Below the pieces are notes generated by a model. The model saw only the letters and a list, made by a program, of their open reading frames with translations. It searched no databases and had not been told where the DNA came from. Positions 17,058 to 24,516 of a stretch of 64,000 nt of DNA are shown piece by piece. The stretch covers positions 434,001 through 498,000 of the forward strand of contig CAWADH010000001.1 in NCBI GenBank assembly GCA_963780795.1, written 5' to 3'. Origin of the DNA: DATJGR01 sp963780795 (GTDB taxonomy: Bacteria > Pseudomonadota > Gammaproteobacteria > Pseudomonadales > Azotimanducaceae). A program made the position numbers and the translations under genes. Numbering within the stretch: position 1 is the stretch's first letter; each line of letters opens with the position of its first letter.

Positions 17058-18337
17058 AGACCCGCTCCCGAAATGCGCCGGTTCCACTCGCGCCAGAACA
17101 CGCGCATCTGCGCTTCGTCTTCGATGATCGGATTCGGCTCGTTCATGCCTTTCGAAATGTCGTTCCAGCCCGCCATTGCAAGATTGTTGTAGCCGCGCTG
17201 GCACAACGCCAGCGCTTCGCAATCGTCGGGCGTCGCGAAACCGCCCGGCCCGAGAAATTCCAGGTAGTTGTACAGGCGTCGTTCGCGCATCTGCGGGTTC
17301 TCGTCCTTCGGCGCCAGCGCCCACGCGCTGACGTTCTGCTGACCGGGCGCCACCGGAAAGAACGTCCGCACCGTGACCGCCATGATGTCGTTGATGACGA
17401 GGTTCGGAAAAATCAGCATGTTGCGGTTCTGATAAGCGATGCGCTCCGCACGCGCCTTGCCGAACCGCTTCTCGAGTCGCGCGCGTATCTCTGCGGTATC
17501 GGCGTCGCCCTTTTCGCCCCACGCCTTCACGGGTTTGGCGACCGGCCTTCCCCACGGCGCGCCGTATTCGATCACCGCGTGACCGTTGCCGAGATCGTTC
17601 GGCTTGTTCACCGTGGTCAGGTTCTCGCCGAGCTGACCACCGGACGCCATCACGTAATCGAAGTACGTGGCATGCGTCGGCATGCCGTGATAACCGTCGA
17701 TGCTGTTCTCGCACAGCAGTTTCCAGTTCGCCGCGAAACCGTATTCTTGAGTACCGCCGACGATCTCCATGCCGACGTCGGACTGGTCCATCACGAGATC
17801 GAGGAACTCGGTGGCACCGGCGAGATAGCTGACGAGGTCCAGCGCGTTGCGATCGTAGTTGACGAAGTACAGGCCGCGATAGTGATCGAGCTGTGGCACC
17901 TGCACGAGGTTGTGCACGCCGTCGGCGTTCGAGCCCTCTGCGTATCGTTCCGTGCCCGGGCGATTCACCAGCTTGCCCTGCAGATCGAACGCCCACGCGT
18001 GATAGAAGCAGCGGAACATCTTGTCGTTGCCCTGCTTCTCGCGGCACACCATCGCGCCGCGGTGCGGGCAGGTATTGAAGAACGCGCGCACGCGGTCGTC
18101 TTTGCCGCGCACGAAGATCAGCTCGCGCCCCCCCACCGTGCGCGTCAGGAAATCGCCCTTCGCAACCACTTCGGACTCGTGTCCCACATAGAGCCAGCAC
18201 GTGTCGAAGATGTAGCGCCGCTCGCGTTCGAGGATGGCCGGGTCGACGAACACGCGACGGTTCACACGGAACAGGCCGCGCGCGCGATCTTCGGAGATAT
18301 ACGGTTCGATGATCGTCTCGGCTTTGACGGCACTCAT
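17054..18337 (-). CDS. Aromatic-ring-hydroxylating dioxygenase alpha subunit
   Basis: A 427-residue Rieske dioxygenase catalytic subunit. Cluster ligands are C90-P-H92 and C110-x2-H113. The active-site iron motif is N211-x2-D214-x-Y-H217-x4-H222, with the bridging Asp that links the two metal sites. With the beta subunit it should add O2 to an aromatic ring to give a cis-dihydrodiol. ATG 18337 is preferred because GGGGAGATC lies just upstream; an in-frame ATG 42 bases earlier has none. It heads a six-gene operon and is divergent from a TetR gene. Confidence 0.9.
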   Translation of the reverse strand: MSAVKAETIIEPYISEDRARGLFRVNRRVFVDPAILERERRYIFDTCWLYVGHESEVVAKGDFLTRTVGGRELIFVRGKDDRVRAFFNTCPHRGAMVCREKQGNDKMFRCFYHAWAFDLQGKLVNRPGTERYAEGSNADGVHNLVQVPQLDHYRGLYFVNYDRNALDLVSYLAGATEFLDLVMDQSDVGMEIVGGTQEYGFAANWKLLCENSIDGYHGMPTHATYFDYVMASGGQLGENLTTVNKPNDLGNGHAVIEYGAPWGRPVAKPVKAWGEKGDADTAEIRARLEKRFGKARAERIAYQNRNMLIFPNLVINDIMAVTVRTFFPVAPGQQNVSAWALAPKDENPQMRERRLYNYLEFLGPGGFATPDDCEALALCQRGYNNLAMAGWNDISKGMNEPNPIIEDEAQMRVFWREWNRRISGAGL

Positions 18338-18490
18338 CTCGATCTCCCCTTTACATACCGTGTGGACGTCTTGTAACATGGCATCGAGCCCGATGTAAAG
18401 TTCAATTGATCAGCTGTTTTACAGCGCATTTCAACTCATCTGGTTTCATTGGTCTTTTTACCGACTGTCTACCCTGTATCAAGGAAGTCC
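18338..18490. promoter_or_regulatory. Divergent control region between dioxygenase operon and TetR gene
   Basis: This 153-base gap is much richer in A+T than its surroundings. It contains an inverted pair CTTTACAT (18349-18356) and ATGTAAAG (18393-18400), and a compact hairpin-like element GCTGT-TTT-ACAGC (18413-18425). Both are candidate operators for the divergent TetR protein. Promoter boxes are not clear enough to assign. The TetR ribosome site AAGGAAGT is just before 18491 and the dioxygenase site GGGGAGA is just after 18337. Confidence 0.45.
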
Positions 18491-19132
18491 ATGTCAGCAC
18501 TGCAACCCCGCATGACTCAGGATCAACGCTCGGCGCTCACGAAGGAGAAGCTGGCGCGCGCCGCATTCGAGGTGATCCGCGACGTCGGCTACGCCGGCTT
18601 CCGCACCGCCGCCGTCGCCAAGGCCGCCGGCGTGTCGCAAGGCGGGCAGCTGCATCACTTTCCGACCAAGGACGATCTCGCGCTGGCGGCCGTGGAGTAT
18701 TGCAACGCACTCGCCACGCGCAAGACCGAGGAAAACCTCGCGCGCTTCTCGATCGACGACGAACCGATCGAGGCGATCATTGCCGACAGCATGGACTACT
18801 ACTTCTCCGGCTCGTTCGAAGTCGCCATCGACGTCGTGAAGTCCAGCTCGCAGAACGCCGCGCTGCGGCGCGACATCGCCGACTCCAGCCGCGCGTTTCG
18901 CGACTTCGCCGAGCGCGGCTGGCTCGCGAAGCTGGTCGAACGCGGCTGGTCCGTTTCGGACGCGCAGGACATCATCGATCTCTCCACCAGCCTCGTGCGC
19001 GGCTTCGCGATCCGCAAATGGATTCATCGCGACACCGGTCAGTACAAGCGTCTGCTGGAACGATGGGTCGACGTCGTTTATGCCGGCTTCGCGACGCCGA
19101 GCAAGCGTCGCGCCCGGTCCGCTTCCAGATAA
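18491..19132 (+). CDS. TetR family transcriptional regulator
   Basis: A 213-residue regulator with the TetR helix-turn-helix at about residues 15-62 (YAGFRTAAVAKAAGVSQGGQ followed by LHHFPTKDDL). ATG 18491 is chosen because CAAGGAAGT sits in front; an upstream in-frame ATG lacks a ribosome site. It is divergent from the dioxygenase operon and begins a rightward run with two acyl-CoA dehydrogenases and a CoA transferase (38 bases to the next start). It probably controls both units, which ties ring opening to later CoA-ester steps. Confidence 0.87.
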   Translation: MSALQPRMTQDQRSALTKEKLARAAFEVIRDVGYAGFRTAAVAKAAGVSQGGQLHHFPTKDDLALAAVEYCNALATRKTEENLARFSIDDEPIEAIIADSMDYYFSGSFEVAIDVVKSSSQNAALRRDIADSSRAFRDFAERGWLAKLVERGWSVSDAQDIIDLSTSLVRGFAIRKWIHRDTGQYKRLLERWVDVVYAGFATPSKRRARSASR

Positions 19133-19169
19133 CAGATCGACAGAGGGGTCAATCCCCGAGGGAGGACAC

Positions 19170-20366
19170 GTGGATTTCGAATTGCCTAGTGAGAACGATC
19201 CGCGGCGGCGCGTCGTACGCGCGTGGTGTGAGGCGCACCCGAATCCCACCGGCATGGAGCTGGCAAAGGCCGGCTATGTGGTGCCGCACTGGCCGAAACC
19301 GTGGGGACTCGATGCCGAACCGGAACTGCAGCTGATCATCGACGACGAACTGAAGCGCGCCGGCATCTCGCGGCCGAACAATCCCGTGGCGATCAACAAC
19401 TGCGGCATCTCGCTGGTGCTGCATGGCACGAAGGCGCAGCAGGACCGCTATCTGTGGCCAGCACTTTCCGGCGAGGAGAAGTGGTGCCAGCTGTTCAGCG
19501 AGCCCAGTTCCGGCTCCGACCTGGCGAGCCTGCGCACGCAAGCCGTGCTGCACGGCGATCACTACCTGATCAACGGCTCGAAGATCTGGACCTCGCTCGC
19601 ACACAAGGCGGCGGTCGGCATCATGGTGGCGCGCACCAACCCGGCCGAACGCAAACACAGAGGCTTGTCGACGTTCATCATCGACATGCACGCACCCGGC
19701 GTGGAGGTGCGGCCGATCGACGACATGACCGGCTTTCCGAACGAGTACAACCAGTGCTTCTTCACCGACGTGCTCGTGCCGGTGGGCAATCGCGTCGGCG
19801 GAGAAGGCGATGGCTGGCGCATCAGCAACGCGCAACTGCAGACCGAACGCGTGGCGCTGGCCAAACCGGGCGCGATCTGGGGGACCGGGCCATCGGCGCG
19901 CGAGCTGGTCGCCGGTCTGCACGACGCAGGCGCCCTTGTGGATCCGTTGGTGCGCCAACAGGCGGCGGAGCTTTACATCGAAGGCGAAGTGTTGCGGCTG
20001 CTGAAGTACCGCAACCTGAGCGACCGTCTGCAGGGGCGTCCGCTCGGGCCTGAGTCCGCCGTGCAGAAAGCGCTGTCGGCACCGCACGGTCAACGCGTCA
20101 TGGCCATGGCGCTCGAGTGGATGGGACCGCGCGGCCTGCTGCAACGCGCCGAGCCGTTCGAGAACCAGGCAAAGGAAGACGGCCTCAGCGAAGAACTCGC
20201 CGGCTGGAACTGGGGCATCTGGTTCAGCCCGGCGGTTACGCTCGGCATCGGCACCACAGAAGTGATGAAGAACGTCATCGCGGAACGGCTGCTGGAAATG
20301 CCGCGCGAAGACGATCCGGACGTACGCAAGCCCTGGAACGAGACGCTGAAGAGGGCCGCATCATGA
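19170..20366 (+). CDS. Acyl-CoA dehydrogenase
   Basis: A 398-residue FAD-dependent acyl-CoA dehydrogenase. It has the family segments WCQLFSEPSSGSDLASLRT, the KIWTSLAH strand and the C-terminal helical domain ending GIGTTEVMKNVIAERLLEMP. The GTG start is supported by CGAGGGAGGACAC immediately upstream. The stop overlaps the start of a second acyl-CoA dehydrogenase (ATGA). Adjacent, dissimilar dehydrogenase pairs often form alpha2-beta2 enzymes acting on bulky ring-containing acyl-CoAs, as in steroid degradation; that is an inference here. Confidence 0.87.
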   Translation: MDFELPSENDPRRRVVRAWCEAHPNPTGMELAKAGYVVPHWPKPWGLDAEPELQLIIDDELKRAGISRPNNPVAINNCGISLVLHGTKAQQDRYLWPALSGEEKWCQLFSEPSSGSDLASLRTQAVLHGDHYLINGSKIWTSLAHKAAVGIMVARTNPAERKHRGLSTFIIDMHAPGVEVRPIDDMTGFPNEYNQCFFTDVLVPVGNRVGGEGDGWRISNAQLQTERVALAKPGAIWGTGPSARELVAGLHDAGALVDPLVRQQAAELYIEGEVLRLLKYRNLSDRLQGRPLGPESAVQKALSAPHGQRVMAMALEWMGPRGLLQRAEPFENQAKEDGLSEELAGWNWGIWFSPAVTLGIGTTEVMKNVIAERLLEMPREDDPDVRKPWNETLKRAAS

Positions 20367-21460
20367 ACTTCGCGTTCAACGAAGATCAGGACCGGCTGCG
20401 CGACAGCGCCGTGCGATTCCTGCGCGACCGCATCGATCTCGGTCGCCTCACCGCGCAAGGCAATCGTCCCGACACCGCGTACGACCAGACGCTCTGGAAC
20501 GAGATCGTCGCGCTCGGCTGGACCGGACTGATCATTCCTGAGGAGTACGGCGGGCTCGGCATGAGTCTCGTCGACTGGGTCGTGATCACGGAGGAACTCG
20601 GACGGTCGCTCGCGCCCTGCCCTTACCTCGGCAACTACGCCGGAACGCTCGCACTGCTGCGCGCCGGTTCCGCCGAGCAGAAAGAAGCGCTGCTGCCGCA
20701 GATCGTCGCCGGCTCGGTGCAGACCGCGCTGGCGTGGAGCGAAAGCGAACAGGCGGAAGATCCGCTGGCTGTGACCACCGTCTTGCGGAACGGCCGCCTC
20801 ACCGGCACCAAACGTTATGTCGTGGACGCCGACTCCGCGACACACCTCGTCGTCACGGCGCGCGACCCTGCGGGGTCGTTGGGCTTGTACCTGGTGGAAC
20901 GCGGCCGCGGCGTTTCGATCGAACCGGCGCCATGGATGGACATCACGCGACGCGTTTCGACCGTGACGTTCGCCGACGCGGCCGCCGAGCCGATGCCGGT
21001 TGTGTTCGACGCTGCGTGGTCGTGGATCACCGATCGGATACTGCTCGCGTTGTCGTCGGAAAACGCGGGCGGCGCCGAATCGATCCTGCGGCAGACCGTC
21101 GCGTACGCGAACCAGCGCATCCAGTTCGGCAAACCGATCGCCTCGTATCAGGCGATCAAGCACAAATGCGCCGACATGATGATGAAGGTCGAATCGGCCA
21201 AGGCGCTCACTTACTACTGCGCATGGGCGTTGGCAGAAGGCGCAGACGAGGGTCCGCTCGCCGCGTCGATGGCGAAGAGCTTCACGTCGGACGCGTACCG
21301 GTTCTGCACCAGCGAAGCGATCCAGATTCACGGCGCGATCGGCTTCACGTGGGAAATGACCGTGCATCTGTATTTCAAACGGGCGCGCGCGAATGCGGTG
21401 ATGTTCGGCAATCCGGCGGCTCATCGCGAGCGGGTGATGCAACTGGTGACCGCCGCATGA
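20363..21460 (+). CDS. Acyl-CoA dehydrogenase (partner subunit)
   Basis: A 365-residue acyl-CoA dehydrogenase family protein. The N-terminal helical region runs MNFAFNEDQDRLRDSAVRFL and is followed by LGWTGLIIPEEYGGLGMSLV. The C-terminal domain has QRIQFGKPIASYQAIKHKCA and QIHGAIGFTWE. It overlaps both neighbours by four bases (ATGA at each end), so the dehydrogenase pair and the CoA transferase are one translational unit. The conserved QFGKPIxxFQ-type segment binds FAD. The middle region is poorly conserved, consistent with a heteromeric partner. Confidence 0.87.
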   Translation: MNFAFNEDQDRLRDSAVRFLRDRIDLGRLTAQGNRPDTAYDQTLWNEIVALGWTGLIIPEEYGGLGMSLVDWVVITEELGRSLAPCPYLGNYAGTLALLRAGSAEQKEALLPQIVAGSVQTALAWSESEQAEDPLAVTTVLRNGRLTGTKRYVVDADSATHLVVTARDPAGSLGLYLVERGRGVSIEPAPWMDITRRVSTVTFADAAAEPMPVVFDAAWSWITDRILLALSSENAGGAESILRQTVAYANQRIQFGKPIASYQAIKHKCADMMMKVESAKALTYYCAWALAEGADEGPLAASMAKSFTSDAYRFCTSEAIQIHGAIGFTWEMTVHLYFKRARANAVMFGNPAAHRERVMQLVTAA

Positions 21461-22620
21461 CGGGGCCGCTCGATGGCATCCGCGTGCTCGATTTCACCGC
21501 GATGGTGTCGGGACCGTACTGCACGCGGCTGTTGGCCGACATGGGCGCGACCGTGATCAAGGTGGAAGCCGACGGTGGCGATCTGCTGCGCCACGCGGTG
21601 CCCCTCAGCACGGCCGGCAGCCGTTACTTTGCCGCATTCAATGCCGGCAAGCAGAGCATCGTGATCGATCTGAAGTCGCCGCAGGGCGCTGCGATTGCGC
21701 GCGACCTCGCAGCGAAGTGCGACGTCGTCGTCGAGAACTTCCGGCCCGGCGTGATGCATAAACTCGGGCTCGGCTACGACGAACTGGCTGCGTCGAATCC
21801 GGCGCTGGTGTATTGCTCGATATCCGGGTTCGGGCAGAGCGGCCCGATGAAAGACTGGCCGGCCTACGCGCCGATCGTTCACGCGCTCAGCGGTTTCGAC
21901 CACGTCTTCACGCAGTGTCAGGAAGACGCCAACGAGCCGCCGATCGCCGGCATCCAGGTCGCGGACGTGCTCACCGGCGCATTCGCGTTCGGCGCGGTGC
22001 AATCGGCGTTGATCAAACGCTTCAGAACCGGCCGCGGCGACTACATCGATGCAACGCTGATCGAGTCGGCGATGGCGCTGATCACCGGCGACCTGCAGAT
22101 GCCGCAGATCGAAACCGACACGCGCATCCAGACGTTCAAGGCGGTGCGCGCGCAGGACGGATTCGTGATGCCGGTGATTCTCACCGAGAAGGCCTTCGAA
22201 TCGCTGTGTCGCATCGTCGATCCAGGACTGCTCGACGATCCGCGCTTCAATCGCCGCGCGCCTCGCGCGAAGCACATGGCGGAATTCCGCGACGCGATCG
22301 AAGCGTGGACGACACAACGCGACGCGCGAACCTGCCAGAGCATTCTGATGGCCGCGGGGGTGCCGTGCGCGAGATACGCAACAGTTGACGACGTTCTCGC
22401 CGATCCGCACCTCGACGCGCGCGGCAGCTTCACCACGCTCGACGACGGCGCCGGTGCATTCAGGGTGAACAACGCGCCGTTCCGGTTTCGCGACAGCGAT
22501 ACGGCGATTCGCGGCGGCGCACCGAAACTCGGAGAGCACACCTCGACCTTGCTCGGCGATCTCCTTGGGCTGGACGTGAATCGTCTCGGCTCGCTCATCG
22601 CAGAAGGCATCGTCAGCTAG
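21457..22620 (+). CDS. CaiB/BaiF family CoA transferase
   Basis: A 387-residue class III CoA transferase. It opens GPLDGIRVLDFTAMVSGPYC, with VIKVEADGGD, VIDLKSPQGA, VVENFRPGVM (containing the region before the catalytic Asp) and YCSISGFGQSGPM. These enzymes move CoA between acids through an aspartyl-CoA intermediate. Overlap with the acyl-CoA dehydrogenase stop (ATGA) suggests that it activates the acid that the dehydrogenase pair then oxidises. The substrate probably comes from the ring-cleavage pathway next door. Confidence 0.88.
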   Translation: MTGPLDGIRVLDFTAMVSGPYCTRLLADMGATVIKVEADGGDLLRHAVPLSTAGSRYFAAFNAGKQSIVIDLKSPQGAAIARDLAAKCDVVVENFRPGVMHKLGLGYDELAASNPALVYCSISGFGQSGPMKDWPAYAPIVHALSGFDHVFTQCQEDANEPPIAGIQVADVLTGAFAFGAVQSALIKRFRTGRGDYIDATLIESAMALITGDLQMPQIETDTRIQTFKAVRAQDGFVMPVILTEKAFESLCRIVDPGLLDDPRFNRRAPRAKHMAEFRDAIEAWTTQRDARTCQSILMAAGVPCARYATVDDVLADPHLDARGSFTTLDDGAGAFRVNNAPFRFRDSDTAIRGGAPKLGEHTSTLLGDLLGLDVNRLGSLIAEGIVS

Positions 22621-22693
22621 ACAGCCTCGAGTATCTATCTACAGCAGAAAGAACCAGGGTATGGTTGAACGTCAAATCTTGGGGGGCACCGAT

Positions 22694-23122
22694 ATGCGCC
22701 ATGAGCCGCTGGTGAAGTCTGTGATGTCACCGTTTCCGCACTCGGTAGCACTGAACGCTCCGCTCCTCGATGCGCGCAGGCTGATGCTAGAGCATCACGT
22801 GCGGCATCTACCCGTGACGCAAAATCACGAGCTGAAGGGCATCATCACGGATCGGGACATCAAGCTGTTGTTGGGGCCCGAGATGGACTACCCGGACCCG
22901 CGCGAATTGAAAGTCGAAGACGCGTTCGTCGCCGACCCATACGTTGTCGACATCAATGCACCGCTCAGCGACGTCGTTCTGGAGATGGCGAAGCTGCACA
23001 TCGGTGCAACGCTGGTGACCGGCCACGGTCGACTCGCGGGTATCTTTACCGCAAGCGACGCGTGCCGTGTTCTCGGAGACTGGCTGCGCGAGCGCTTCCC
23101 GAGGGGCCATGACGTCGCCTAG
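22694..23122 (+). CDS. CBS-domain pair protein
   Basis: A protein of about 142 residues made almost wholly of two CBS domains. The first is VKSVMSPFPHSVALNAPLLD through VRHLPVT and GIITDRDIKLL. The second is VEDAFVADPYVVDINAPLSD through GATLVTGHGRLAGIFTASDA. CBS pairs bind adenosine nucleotides and act as energy or redox sensors. ATG 22694 follows a GGGGGGC tract at good spacing; an ATG at 22661 is the alternative. It is convergent with the efflux operon and has no evident partner. Confidence 0.8.
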   Translation: MRHEPLVKSVMSPFPHSVALNAPLLDARRLMLEHHVRHLPVTQNHELKGIITDRDIKLLLGPEMDYPDPRELKVEDAFVADPYVVDINAPLSDVVLEMAKLHIGATLVTGHGRLAGIFTASDACRVLGDWLRERFPRGHDVA

Positions 23123-23214
23123 GAGCCGGAATCGACTCACAAGTGTTTCTAACGCTCACGCAATTCTGCACCAGACCGAGTGCGAGTTGCGGCCGCGCAG
23201 AGGTCTCATTCCGA

Positions 23215-24516
23215 TCAACCGATCGGCTGTACGCGCAAGCCGCTGATCGCTTTCGGCAACTGTGTGGTGATGATCCGCGCGCCGGGCCGCAGCCCTTCTC
23301 CGCGCACCAGAATCCGATACTCGCCTGCATCGGTCGCGTGATCGCCGACGCGTTCGATGGTCAGCGCCTGCAACCGGTCGTCGACTACCTGATACACGCG
23401 GTCGTTCTCGTAGATCGACTGCACCGGTAACGCGACGACGTCTTGCTCCGCCGGCAGCGTGATCGAGAGTTTCAGCACGCGGCCGATCTCAAGCGCGCCC
23501 GTTGCCGGGGCGCCGATGCGAAAGAACGAGTCGACGCCACTGTGACCATCGCGCACGTTACCCGCCAGGCGCGTCAGCACGAACGTGCACGCGCCTTCGT
23601 CGTTGCCGGTGCGCGCGGTGACGGCAACGCCATTAGCAAGATGCCTGCGCACCGCTGCCGAATAAACATCCGGCACCGGCGCGCGCACTTCGAGGCCGTC
23701 CGCGTCGGCGATCTCGACCAGCGGCTGGCCGAGCGCAGTGTGATTGCCCGGCGAAGCCGCGACGCTTAGCACCGGTCCGCCGAACGGCGCGTGCAGCGTC
23801 GCGTGATCGAGATCGAGTTGCGCGCGGCCGAGCGCGGACATCGCCTGTTCGACGCGCGCTTTCTGCTCGGCAATCTGATTCGGGAAGTCCGCCAGCGCGA
23901 GCTTGTGCGTCTGGTTCTCGATCGCCGCAGCGCTCGCCTGATCGGTCACTTCGTCGAGCAACGATTGCGCGACCATGCCTTTCTCGAACAGCCCCTGATA
24001 GCGGCGCAGCTTCGCCCGTGCCGTGTCGCGCTTCGACTGGAAGTAACCGGTGCTCTCTTTCGTGACGTTCCACTGCGTCTGCACGCGCGTCAGCACGGCG
24101 CGTTCGCGGTCGAGTTCCGCCTGCCGCTCGCGCACCGCGAGTTCGAACGCGGCCGGATCGAGCGTTACCAGCACGTCGCCCTTCGCCACCCACTGCCCTT
24201 CGCGCACTGCCACCGTTGCGATATCGGCGACCAGATCGGTCTGGATGCGTGCGACGCGCGTGGCCTCCACTTTGCCGAACGCATCGAACATCGGCGATAG
24301 CGCCGCCGGTTCCACCGTGAGCACCGACACCGGCCACGCTTTCTCTTTCGGCGCTTCCGGCGCAGCGGATGGACCGGTCGCGAAGATCACGGTGCTGGTC
24401 AGCACCGAACCCAGCAGGATCGCCGAACCGACGAACCAGCGACGCTTTTTCGGCTGCGCCGCCAGCCGGTCGCCGGCCTTTGCCAGAACAGTGCGCACGG
24501 ATGAAACGGAAATCAT
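23215..24516 (-). CDS. RND efflux periplasmic adaptor (HlyD/membrane fusion protein)
   Basis: A 433-residue adaptor with an N-terminal membrane anchor (about residues 25-48) and a barrel-sandwich and lipoyl-like region (VAVREGQWVAKGDVLVTLD). A long alpha-helical hairpin with coiled-coil character follows (residues about 120-220), then the returning half (LHAPFGGPVLSVAASPGNHT). The start ATG overlaps the stop of the RND pump gene by four bases. It would link the inner membrane pump to an outer membrane channel; no TolC-like gene is present here. Confidence 0.87.
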   Translation of the reverse strand: MISVSSVRTVLAKAGDRLAAQPKKRRWFVGSAILLGSVLTSTVIFATGPSAAPEAPKEKAWPVSVLTVEPAALSPMFDAFGKVEATRVARIQTDLVADIATVAVREGQWVAKGDVLVTLDPAAFELAVRERQAELDRERAVLTRVQTQWNVTKESTGYFQSKRDTARAKLRRYQGLFEKGMVAQSLLDEVTDQASAAAIENQTHKLALADFPNQIAEQKARVEQAMSALGRAQLDLDHATLHAPFGGPVLSVAASPGNHTALGQPLVEIADADGLEVRAPVPDVYSAAVRRHLANGVAVTARTGNDEGACTFVLTRLAGNVRDGHSGVDSFFRIGAPATGALEIGRVLKLSITLPAEQDVVALPVQSIYENDRVYQVVDDRLQALTIERVGDHATDAGEYRILVRGEGLRPGARIITTQLPKAISGLRVQPIG

